Assembly: GCF_900109645.1 (NCBI RefSeq)
Contig: NZ_FOBG01000001.1
Span: 682,001 to 746,000 of the forward strand
Reading direction: 5' to 3'
Origin: Duganella sp. CF402
GTDB taxonomy: Bacteria > Pseudomonadota > Gammaproteobacteria > Burkholderiales > Burkholderiaceae_D
Length of the DNA stretch: 64,000 nt
Under the pieces are notes generated by a model. It made no database searches, was not told the origin of the DNA, and worked only from the letters and a program-made list of their open reading frames with translations. The position numbers and the translations under genes are program-made. The stretch's first letter is position 1. Every line of letters begins with the position of its first letter. Shown here in pieces: positions 18,399 through 26,191 of this stretch.

Positions 18399-19460
18399 TC
18401 AAAAATGCGACGGAATTGGTGCGGTGGGCAGTGCTGTTTCGTCAACATTGCGTGCAAAACGGATCACGATCGCGCTCAGGTTGTCGATGTGGAGCTGGGG
18501 CGGTGGGTTGTGCGCGTAGTCGCTGAACAGTGCGTCGATGGCGGGACCGGCGGCGCCGCTCAGCAGCGATGGCCAGCGCGCGATCCAGGCTTGAGGACGG
18601 GCGCATGACCAGAAGCCGTCGGTGGCCAGCAGGTAGGTGGCGTCCGGATGGACGGTGAGCGCGCGGCGGTCGGCCAGGTGGCGCAGGAAGGGCGGCAGGT
18701 TGGATGCATCCAGCGGCAGCAGGCCGTCGTCCAGCACTTGCGGATTGGCGAAGGCGTTGCCGAGGATGTAGGCCTGCGAGATTTGCGCGCGGTGCTCGCC
18801 GTGCACTTGCTGCCACCATTCGTCCTCGCCCAGCAGGCCGTGCATGGCGAAGGCGGTGGCGGGCACGTGGTCGATGGTCAGCGGCTGCGCACCTTGTGCG
18901 GTGATTTCGTACAGGCGCGAGTCGCCGGCGTGGTACAGCATCGGCGGCTGGCCGGGCGGGATTTCGAGCAGCGTGAGGGTGGTGCCGGGACGGCGGAAGG
19001 TGTCGTGGTCGTCCGGGCGGCTGAAGCGGGCCTGCAGTTCGTGGTGCAGTTGGTCGAGGCGGCGGCCCAGTTGTTCCAGCGTGGCGCAGGCGGGGATGGC
19101 CAGCAGGCCGGCGGCGACGGCTTCGGCGGCTTCTCGTCCGTGACCGTGGCCGCCCATGCCGTCGAGGACCGCCAGGCGCACGTGGCCTTGCGGCCAGTCG
19201 GTCAGCTGGACGGTGTGCGGCGACTGGTCGCGCAGCAGCACGGCGCGGCCGTTGGCGTCGACGAGCAGCAGGTTGTCCTGGTTCTCCGGCGTCTGCAGTT
19301 TGCTGATGCTGGCCATGCTGTGGGCGGCGATGTCCAGTGCGGGGCCGAAGTCGAGTTGGTCGGTGATGCGGGTCATCGAGGCTGGCGCCGGAGCGCGGGA
19401 TGTGAAAGGCCACAGCTTAGCTGAAAATTTGCCGGTGGCGGTGGACGGCGCGTGGGTCAT
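18399..19460 (-). CDS. PP2C-family Ser/Thr protein phosphatase
   Basis: 353 aa from the ATG at 19460, which overlaps the stop of the SH3 gene (ATGA); the longer frame to 19853 only shadows that gene. Metal-binding motifs of PP2C are complete: QDNLLLVD near the start, LAVLDGMGGHG, LYHAGDSRLYEI, LLATDGFW and IDNLSAIVI. No membrane segment, unlike mycobacterial PstP. It would reverse phosphorylation by the kinases of blocks A and B. Confidence 0.92.
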   Translation of the reverse strand: MTHAPSTATGKFSAKLWPFTSRAPAPASMTRITDQLDFGPALDIAAHSMASISKLQTPENQDNLLLVDANGRAVLLRDQSPHTVQLTDWPQGHVRLAVLDGMGGHGHGREAAEAVAAGLLAIPACATLEQLGRRLDQLHHELQARFSRPDDHDTFRRPGTTLTLLEIPPGQPPMLYHAGDSRLYEITAQGAQPLTIDHVPATAFAMHGLLGEDEWWQQVHGEHRAQISQAYILGNAFANPQVLDDGLLPLDASNLPPFLRHLADRRALTVHPDATYLLATDGFWSCARPQAWIARWPSLLSGAAGPAIDALFSDYAHNPPPQLHIDNLSAIVIRFARNVDETALPTAPIPSHF

Positions 19461-19945
19461 TCGCCGCTCCGGCGCAGCCACAGGCTGCTGGCCCAGCCGG
19501 TTTGCGTGCGGCCATCGAGGACGGTGCTGACTTGCCACCAGTCGCCGTCGTGCTGGCCGGTGGGCGTGACGATGGCGCCGGCCGGCACTACGATTACGCG
19601 CGTGGATTGCACGCCGGGAGCTGCGCGCAGGTTCAGGTCGCGGTGGACGCGGAATGGCTGGCCGACAGTGCGCGAGTCTCCGGCCCGCACGGCGTCGTCG
19701 GCGTGTGAGGGCAATGCGGCGGTGTGTGTCGGTGCCGCGCGCGCGCTGCCGGCTGCTGTGGCCGGGGCGTGCGTGGCGTACAGAATCATGCTGCCGAAGC
19801 CCCACGCGCCGGCCACCATGATGAACAGCGCGCGCGCGTTGGGACGCTTCCACCAGCCGCGCGGCGTCAGGTAAGCCGCAAGTACCAGCGTGATGATGAG
19901 GCCAGCGACAAACGCGGCGACGGCGTGAAGTGTGATCGCGTCCAT
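19457..19945 (-). CDS. Membrane protein with extracytoplasmic SH3b domain
   Basis: 162 aa. Two membrane helices (about 7-25 and 41-58) flank a basic loop (TPRGWWKRPNAR). A bacterial SH3 domain occupies about 95-160 (DLNLRAAPGVQSTRV, DWWQVSTVL, GWASSLWLRR). By the positive-inside rule the basic loop is cytoplasmic and the SH3 domain periplasmic, where such domains often bind peptidoglycan. This makes it a candidate wall sensor in the kinase/phosphatase block. Confidence 0.85.
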   Translation of the reverse strand: MDAITLHAVAAFVAGLIITLVLAAYLTPRGWWKRPNARALFIMVAGAWGFGSMILYATHAPATAAGSARAAPTHTAALPSHADDAVRAGDSRTVGQPFRVHRDLNLRAAPGVQSTRVIVVPAGAIVTPTGQHDGDWWQVSTVLDGRTQTGWASSLWLRRSGE

Positions 19946-19951
19946 GATGGC

Positions 19952-21469
19952 TCAGGCTTCGAAACGCAGCACGTAATGGCCTGCCACCAGGTGGTGACCG
20001 TGCGGCAGCAGGTAGGGCGCTTCGCCCAAGCTGGCGACGAATTGCAGCTTGTCGTCCAGATGGTAGAGCGCTTGCGTGGCGCTGAGGCGGGCGATGGTAT
20101 AGCCCTTGGCCACGGCCTCGAAGCTGAAGGCGTTGCGCGACAGGCCGATGCGGTCGGTGCTGGTGGCGCCGCCGTTGCCAGCGCCATCGGCTCGTTTGAG
20201 GAAGCGCGGCGAATCGAGCAGGCGCAACGCGGAAAGCATAGGCGAGTTGCGGCCGAAGGTGAAGCGCGCGCCGCTGGCGACGCCGTTGCTGACCGCTTGC
20301 GCGAGGCAGACGATGGCGCGGTAGCGGTCCGCCATCTCTGGCGCTGCAGGCAGCAGGCGCAGTGTGCGTGCATCCACCGGCGTGAAGGTGGCCGGGGCGT
20401 CGATGCGCTGGCGTCCTTCGGCGGTGATGGCGTGCAGCTGGTCGGCCGCGTCCACCATCAGGCTGATGACCGGTTGCGCGTCGGTGGTCAGCGCGAGGTC
20501 GCGGTTGAACGGCAGCTCGATGGCGAGCGCGCCGGTCTCGCGATAGCGGCTCAGGCGCGGCAACGCCAGCGCCACCAGGCTGACACGCTGCTGCGCGACC
20601 GGCGCATAGGTTGCGTCGCTTTCGCCGGGACGGTTGGCCGGCTTGTGGCTGGCGGCGGCTGGGACGGCGGTCAGGTCGATGGCCTTGGCATTCGTGTCGG
20701 CTCGTTTTTGCCAGACGGCGGGAGGTGCGGAGGGCGCGACTGGATGGCTTGCGCGCGCGGGTGCTGCGGTGGTGCGCGCTATTTTCAATAGCAGGCGCTG
20801 GCCGTCCGCCGCTTTGACGGTGTAGTAGCCGGCGCGTGGATCGTAGTGGCAGTCGAACGCGCCTTTCGGTCGCATCTGCACGACTGGCGCGGCGTCGGGG
20901 CCGTCGTTGAGGATTAACAGCGCCGCATCGGAGCCGAACGGCCAGCCTGGCACCGGCACGCCGCCATCGCCGCCGATCAATGCCAGCCGCTGGTTGGGAT
21001 AGATGGCGCAGGCGGTATGCCAGATCGCGCTGTCGCGCGAGACGCTGACGTTGTACAGCATCTTTTCGTCCGGCGCGGGCAGGTACACGGCGTGGCCGAA
21101 TTTGACCTCGATTTCGTCCGGCGCAAGGGTGGCGTCGCCGACCACGTCATAACGCACTTCATCACCGGCCAGCAGATCGCCGAAGTCCTTCTGATGCAAG
21201 GCCGCCAGCGTTTGCGCCAGGTCGCGGGCGCGGGCGCCGCGCGTGAGGTGGTAGTCGTCGTCGACTTCTTCCTGCGGCAGCACCAGCGTCACATGTGAGA
21301 AGCAGCGCGTGGTTGCGCGGCCCTTGTGTTCGCGAGGGCTGCGTTCCAGCAGATCGCGCAGCAACGGACGGCGCGAGAACAGCGCCAGGCCGGGCGTCTG
21401 CCAGATCGCCTCGGCGTTGAAGACGTCCGGAATGCGTCCCAGGACGGCGTGTTGGACATAGGTCGGCAT
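19952..21469 (-). CDS. FHA-like protein, possibly FhaA-like architecture
   Basis: 505 aa, no confident family. The N-terminal part (about 1-140, with TRCFSHVTLVLPQEEVDDDY and DEIEVKFGHAVYLP) recalls, weakly, the N-terminal domain of actinobacterial FhaA. A linker rich in Ala/Pro follows near 245-285. The C-terminus (about 425-505: STDRIGLSRNAFSFEAV, ARLSATQALYHLDD) has an FHA-like beta-sandwich pattern without a clear SxxH. No membrane helix. Three bases separate it from the SEDS gene stop, and six from the next gene, so it is firmly in the operon. Confidence 0.72.
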   Translation of the reverse strand: MPTYVQHAVLGRIPDVFNAEAIWQTPGLALFSRRPLLRDLLERSPREHKGRATTRCFSHVTLVLPQEEVDDDYHLTRGARARDLAQTLAALHQKDFGDLLAGDEVRYDVVGDATLAPDEIEVKFGHAVYLPAPDEKMLYNVSVSRDSAIWHTACAIYPNQRLALIGGDGGVPVPGWPFGSDAALLILNDGPDAAPVVQMRPKGAFDCHYDPRAGYYTVKAADGQRLLLKIARTTAAPARASHPVAPSAPPAVWQKRADTNAKAIDLTAVPAAASHKPANRPGESDATYAPVAQQRVSLVALALPRLSRYRETGALAIELPFNRDLALTTDAQPVISLMVDAADQLHAITAEGRQRIDAPATFTPVDARTLRLLPAAPEMADRYRAIVCLAQAVSNGVASGARFTFGRNSPMLSALRLLDSPRFLKRADGAGNGGATSTDRIGLSRNAFSFEAVAKGYTIARLSATQALYHLDDKLQFVASLGEAPYLLPHGHHLVAGHYVLRFEA

Positions 21470-21472
21470 GAT

Positions 21473-23854
21473 TCAGGCTCCTTCGGAAGATATCGCACTG
21501 AAGGTAAGCAGGGGGCAGAGGAAAAACAGCAGGTGGCTGCCGCCGGCCGACAGAAAACTCATCGGCTGCCCCATGATCGGGAAGATGGCGAGGTTGGTGC
21601 CCCACGAAAGCAGGAAGTGCCCCAGTACGAAGGCGCCGCCGCCGCACAGGGCGAAGTAGCGGAAGCGGCCCAGCCATGCGTGGCGGAAGTTGCGGGCGCC
21701 GGCGCCATCGCGGTAGGCGCGCATGGCGGTCAGCAGGATCCCGGCCAGGAAGGCGGCTTGCACGCTCCACAGCAGCAGGCCGCCCAGCAGGCCGTGACGG
21801 TTGAGGAAGAAGGAGGCGGCGAAGTCGTCCTGCACGGCGGGGATTTGCGTGACGCTGCCGGCGGCCTGGCCGAGCGTGCGCAATCCGAGCCAGTGATCGG
21901 CGCCGAGCCAGCCGCCGTCGCCGATGGCGCGGGCGCCGAGCAGCAGTTGCTGGCCGGTGTGTGGATGCTCGGCGGGATTGAGCCAGACCAGGAAGCGGTC
22001 GGCGTAGAAGCCCCAGCGTATCAGGTCGTCGGTGCCGTTGAGGCGCAGCCAGGCGACGGCGCTCACGGCGAGCAACGCGGCGATGAGCAGCAAGGCGGCG
22101 AGCCAGCGGTTGCGGGCGGCGATGGCGTAGGCCATGCCCATGCCGGCGCTCCACACCAGCAGCAGGATCAGTGGCGAGAAGTCGTCCACTTGCACCAGCG
22201 CGAGGCCGAGCAGGGCGAGGAACAGCAGTGCGGGGGCGATCAGTTGCAGCCAGCGCGCGCTTTGGTCGGCCAGTCGCTGCGGGCCGTTATGCCAGTTGAA
22301 GCGCAAGGCGAGACAGTGGGCGGTGAGGGCGGCGAGGGCGAGTTTGCCCAGTTCGACCGGTTGCAGATCGAAGACGCCGGTTTCATCGCCCCACAGGACC
22401 TGCGCCGCCAGCGCGGCCAGCGCGACGGCGGCGAACAGGGCGAGCAGCCATTCGATGGTGCGCTGTTGCAGATGCGCGCCGCGTGCTGTGCGAAGTTGTG
22501 CCCATAGTTGCAGCAGGCCGCCGAGGCCTGTGCCGATGGCCAGCAGCGCGGCGGATTTCTGGTAGTAGCGCAGCCAGGACGATTCCGGCGCGCCGAGGCC
22601 GAGCTCCAGTTGCGCCAGCAGGCCGATGGCGAGCAGGGTGACGCCGGCGGCTTTGGCCAGCGTCAGGCGGCCGGGCAGGGCAAGCCACAGCAGCAACGCG
22701 CTGGCGCCGAGCAGCAGCGAGCACGCGGCGGCCGGCGCATATCCCGCCCGTTGCGCCACCAACGCGACCAATCCGGCGGCCAGCAATCCCGTCACAGCCA
22801 GCGGGGCAGCCAGGCGAGTGGCGGTGCTGAGGGCGATGCCGGCGGCGCACAGGGCGAGGGCGATGTGGATGGTGTTGGCCGGGCCGCCGCGCCACAGGTC
22901 GCGTTGCTGCCAATGCCAGTTCACTTGTGATGGCAGCTTCAGTTCCGGCTCGCTGTAAAGTTTGACGTGGCGGCTGGGATGCAGCGTCAATTGCTTGCCG
23001 CTGGCGGTCAGTTGCAAGCGCGTGTGCCCGACCGTGATTGCGTTCACGCCGTCCAGCGCCGACTCCTGCTTGCGCAGGTCCGCTTGATCGGCCAGCACGG
23101 CGGCGCGGTCGCCATCTGGATTGCCTGCGGTGAGCTGCAAGCGGCCGTTCGCGCGGCTGATTTGCGCCGCGCCCGGCGTCACCTGCGCCAGGCCTAGCCG
23201 GTTATCGCAATGCAAATTGCCGCCGAAGGTCAGCGGACGTGCGATCGTCAACGGCATGACGCGGTTCCACACTGACAGCGCCTTGCTGGCCAGCCGCGCA
23301 TCCGGGCAATTCGCTTGCGGCACGCCGTCGCGGTATAACAGCGCGCCGTCGTAACGCCATTCGTGGCCATCGCGCGTGAAGGTCACGGAGCGCGCATCGG
23401 TGCGACGGACATCGAACACTGCGCCGTCAATCTGGAAGCTAGCCAATCCCTGCAATGCCATGCTGCCCAGCCGCTGCTCCGACGAATCGCGTATCAGCAC
23501 TACCTGTTTGGCCGCGCTCATATTGCGGACGAACCAATTACCATCAGTGTCGCGGCGCAGCGAGATGTGATTGCGGTCGGTCTGCGGCGCGGCCAGTTCG
23601 CGCTGGCCGAGGGTAATGTTTTCGCCGGCAGCCAGATCGACCGTGATCGCCGATGGAAGCCAGGCCGCCGGAGCGCGCAGCAAAGCCAGCGCCTGCAAGC
23701 CGCACAGCACGGCCAGCACCGCCAGCGTGAGCGCCATGCCGCTGTGGCGAGCGATGGCGCTGGCAATCATAGGCAGTAAAGAGCGGCGCGGCGCCAGACG
23801 ATACGATACATTGCGCGTCGCCTGGCGGGAAGGAGAGGAGGAGGCGATCATCAT
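21473..23854 (-). CDS. SEDS-family glycan polymerase with extra extracytoplasmic domain
   Basis: 793 aa, about twice the length of FtsW or RodA. One membrane helix (about 41-62) is followed by roughly 250 residues of beta-rich sequence, then the multi-helix SEDS core from about 315. Family signatures are clear: IPAVQDDFAASFFLNRHGLL aligns with the DF motif that carries the catalytic aspartate (D677 here), and IMGQPMSFLSAGGSHLL matches the C-terminal SEDS loop. The soluble domain contains FHA-like patterns (NITLGQRELA, RNHISLRRD), yet topology places it in the periplasm. SEDS proteins polymerise lipid II together with a class B PBP; the PBP at 1087 is the obvious partner. Start and stop overlap or abut both neighbours. 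Confidence 0.9.
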   Translation of the reverse strand: MMIASSSPSRQATRNVSYRLAPRRSLLPMIASAIARHSGMALTLAVLAVLCGLQALALLRAPAAWLPSAITVDLAAGENITLGQRELAAPQTDRNHISLRRDTDGNWFVRNMSAAKQVVLIRDSSEQRLGSMALQGLASFQIDGAVFDVRRTDARSVTFTRDGHEWRYDGALLYRDGVPQANCPDARLASKALSVWNRVMPLTIARPLTFGGNLHCDNRLGLAQVTPGAAQISRANGRLQLTAGNPDGDRAAVLADQADLRKQESALDGVNAITVGHTRLQLTASGKQLTLHPSRHVKLYSEPELKLPSQVNWHWQQRDLWRGGPANTIHIALALCAAGIALSTATRLAAPLAVTGLLAAGLVALVAQRAGYAPAAACSLLLGASALLLWLALPGRLTLAKAAGVTLLAIGLLAQLELGLGAPESSWLRYYQKSAALLAIGTGLGGLLQLWAQLRTARGAHLQQRTIEWLLALFAAVALAALAAQVLWGDETGVFDLQPVELGKLALAALTAHCLALRFNWHNGPQRLADQSARWLQLIAPALLFLALLGLALVQVDDFSPLILLLVWSAGMGMAYAIAARNRWLAALLLIAALLAVSAVAWLRLNGTDDLIRWGFYADRFLVWLNPAEHPHTGQQLLLGARAIGDGGWLGADHWLGLRTLGQAAGSVTQIPAVQDDFAASFFLNRHGLLGGLLLWSVQAAFLAGILLTAMRAYRDGAGARNFRHAWLGRFRYFALCGGGAFVLGHFLLSWGTNLAIFPIMGQPMSFLSAGGSHLLFFLCPLLTFSAISSEGA

Positions 23855-24885
23855 GCCCCCAGCATGGTTTGCCAGCCGTTGATCGCCGACGGGCGATGCA
23901 TGCCCAGCGCCGGATCCAGCGCGTCAAACGCGCCGCGCAGCGGTTTCGTTCCCTGCACCGCGTTGAGCATGCGGCTGATCTGGATGGCGTGCCGTGGCCG
24001 CAGCGCCGGATCCACCTGCAGCAAGGCGCGCAGCAAGGCCAGCGCCGCATCGCGCCGACCGGCCGGGATGGCGGCGGCAAAGCGCTGCTCTTCTTCCGGC
24101 ATCAACGCGCACGGAATCTCGCCGCCGTGCCGGCCGCGCAGCACATCCGCTCCGGCCACGTGATGCTCACGATAAGCCTGTCCGCAGTCGACGCAATAGC
24201 GCAGCGGCAGGCCGGCGATTAAGAAGTACAGCACCGCGCCCAGCGAAAAATAGTCGCTGCGGACGCTGGTGGCATAACCGCCGGCGTCGGCTGGGAAGAA
24301 CTGCTCCGGCGCCTGCCAGTTGGCGGTGCCGGCATAGGAGTGCGCCTGCAGGCTGCCCAGCGCCCGATTGGTGCCAAAATCCGCCAGCTTGACCGTGCGC
24401 AGGTGCGGATCGAGCAGCACATTCGCCGGTTTCAGGTCGAGATAACGCCAACCGTATTGATGCACCTTGGCCAGCGCCTGATTCAGCTGCGCGATCCAGT
24501 CCAGCGCCTGCGCCGGCGCTACGTGCTCGCTGCGGCCGCGTAGCGCCACCACGTGCTTGCCGAGGTCAGTCCCCATCAGCTCCAGCGCCAGCACCGGCAA
24601 GCCTTCATGCCAGCCGCTATCGAGCAGGCGCACGATGTGGCACTCGTCCCAAGGTTCCAGCGACTGCAAAAACGCGATCTCGTTATTGGCAGCGCTGATC
24701 CAGCGTTCGCGCTGCTCCGGCAAGGCGCGCTCCATCTGCTCTTGGTTGATTAATTTGATGGCGACGTCACGCGTCGCCTGCGGCCCGCTGGCGCGCCAGA
24801 TAATGCCGTAGGCCGAACCGCCGATCTGCTCGCGCAGCCGGTAGTGGCCCAGTTCCAAAGCGATGAATGCGTCTGCTGTCGTCAT
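23851..24885 (-). CDS. Hanks-type Ser/Thr protein kinase lacking the HRD arginine
   Basis: 344 aa, one kinase domain with no membrane helix or PASTA repeats. Present: glycine loop IGGSAYG, K44 in VAIK, D150 and N155 in YLDLKPANVLL, D169-F-G171, and QAPEQ (192-194). The HRD motif is YLD, so the arginine that normally contacts the activation-loop phosphate is missing; activity would then not depend on loop phosphorylation in the usual way. A CVDC pair (231-234) lies in the C-lobe. It is the first gene of block B, overlapping the SEDS gene by four bases. Confidence 0.92.
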   Translation of the reverse strand: MTTADAFIALELGHYRLREQIGGSAYGIIWRASGPQATRDVAIKLINQEQMERALPEQRERWISAANNEIAFLQSLEPWDECHIVRLLDSGWHEGLPVLALELMGTDLGKHVVALRGRSEHVAPAQALDWIAQLNQALAKVHQYGWRYLDLKPANVLLDPHLRTVKLADFGTNRALGSLQAHSYAGTANWQAPEQFFPADAGGYATSVRSDYFSLGAVLYFLIAGLPLRYCVDCGQAYREHHVAGADVLRGRHGGEIPCALMPEEEQRFAAAIPAGRRDAALALLRALLQVDPALRPRHAIQISRMLNAVQGTKPLRGAFDALDPALGMHRPSAINGWQTMLGA

Positions 24886-24924
24886 GTTTTCCCCCGTCGC
24901 AGATGCCTAGCGGAGGGACGAAAA

Positions 24925-24947
24925 AAAGCCCCGGACTTCGGGGCTTT
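24925..24947 (-). terminator. Rho-independent terminator of the glycine-zipper gene
   Basis: A perfect AAAGCCCCG...CGGGGCTTT hairpin (five-base loop) followed on the minus strand by a T-run. It lies 10 bases past the stop of the gene at 24958 and only about 40 bases before the start of the block B kinase gene. Confidence 0.9.
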
Positions 24948-24957
24948 GAGGGGGGTA

Positions 24958-25386
24958 TTAACGATCCCAGCGATCGTGGTGGTGGTGATGGCGACCTTCG
25001 CGATAATAAGGGCGGGCCGGTTCAACGTAGACTACACGTGGAGGCGGCTCGTAGTAGCGTACCGGCGGCGCGTAGTACACAGGAGCAGGACGCTCGTAGT
25101 ACACCGGCGCAGGCTGCGAATACACGCGGGTCTCGACGTAGCCACGATCGTAACCACGGTCACGGCCGCGATAATAGCGGTCATCCGAAGTGCGGATGCT
25201 GTTGCCGACCGCCGCGCCAACCAGGCCGCCGACGATGGCGCCATCGCGTCCACCGGCGCTGTTGCCGATTGCCGCGCCGACCACAGCGCCGGCCACCGTG
25301 TTGAAATCACGGTCGCCTGCGTACGCCGACGACGATACTGCTGCTACGGCCAGTAACGCTACACCCATCATTTTTTTGCTCAACAT
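24958..25386 (-). CDS. Glycine-zipper 2TM-type envelope protein
   Basis: 142 aa. A signal peptide (about 1-23, ending SSAYA) is followed by a glycine-zipper segment (about 30-64: GAVVGAAIGNSAGGRDGAIV and a second repeat). The tail is Tyr/Pro/Arg-rich (APVYYERPAPVYYAPP) and ends in His-rich RHHHHHDRWDR. The family is a periplasmic/outer-membrane helper seen with SlyB/RcsF-type proteins. The His run could bind metal. A strong terminator follows. Confidence 0.9.
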   Translation of the reverse strand: MLSKKMMGVALLAVAAVSSSAYAGDRDFNTVAGAVVGAAIGNSAGGRDGAIVGGLVGAAVGNSIRTSDDRYYRGRDRGYDRGYVETRVYSQPAPVYYERPAPVYYAPPVRYYEPPPRVVYVEPARPYYREGRHHHHHDRWDR

Positions 25387-25532
25387 GGTAATTCCCCTTG
25401 CTGCGGCCCGGATCGGAATGATTCGTTAGCCAGTGACTCCACTATAAATCCCAGCAAAATTATTACCACGTCTTATACACATGCTTACAAACCGGCCTTG
25501 CCGGTAATAGCTTGTAACAATTGGAGATGTAA

Positions 25533-26063
25533 TTAAAGATATTGTGCTTCCCACTCGGGGCGCAGCAAACTGAAGATGGTCACATCCTGGTAACGGCCGT
25601 TGATGAAGAACGACTGGCGCAGCGTGCCTTCGGCGCGGAAGCCGCATTTCTGCGCCACGCGCACCGAGGCGACGTTCTCCGGCGCGGTCAATAATTCAAG
25701 CCGGTGATAGGGATGGACCTTGAACAGGTAATCCACCACCAGCTTGCAGGCCTCAGTCATGTAACCGTGCCCGGCCAGCTTGGGATCGAACAGCCGGTAG
25801 CCGATTTCGCGCGTCACCGGCGTACGGCTCTTGAAGTGGGTGATGACGCCAACCACGTGGTGCAGCGCGTCCTCGATCACAAACAGCTCGCTGTCGTCGG
25901 TGACAAAGCCGTGTTGCATGAACTCCTTGCGCATGGTTTCCGGCGATTTGAAGTGTGTCGAAAAATAGTCGCCGCGCGACGGCAGGTCGTTGACCAGCGC
26001 GATGAAGGTGTTCAGATCGGCGGTCACGAGGTGACGCACGGTGCAGAGTTGGCCCTTGAGCAT
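25533..26063 (-). CDS. RimJ/RimL-type GNAT acetyltransferase
   Basis: 176 aa, full length for the family. Typical order: TVRHLVTADLNTFIALVND at the N-terminus, GYRLFDPKLAGHGYMTEACK (acetyl-CoA loop), and VRVAQKCGFRAEGTLRQSFF near the C-terminus. Proteins of this group acetylate N-termini, amino acids or drugs; the substrate is not predictable. Divergent from the M28 peptidase gene. Confidence 0.92.
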   Translation of the reverse strand: MLKGQLCTVRHLVTADLNTFIALVNDLPSRGDYFSTHFKSPETMRKEFMQHGFVTDDSELFVIEDALHHVVGVITHFKSRTPVTREIGYRLFDPKLAGHGYMTEACKLVVDYLFKVHPYHRLELLTAPENVASVRVAQKCGFRAEGTLRQSFFINGRYQDVTIFSLLRPEWEAQYL

Positions 26064-26191
26064 AGGTGCTTTCTTCCGAAAGTTGAAGTTACATCGTAGA
26101 GCAAGTGCGATAGCAAATCAACATGGATGACAAGATCATCATGATCGGTTATCGTTTCTGGCTCATCCCTCTTAATCTGTACAGGAACCGC

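Noticed and set aside
10777..24885. Type VI secretion post-translational control genes (PpkA/PppA/Fha)
   Set aside because: Kinase, phosphatase and FHA genes are present, but no T6SS structural gene is in the window and the neighbours are wall-synthesis genes.
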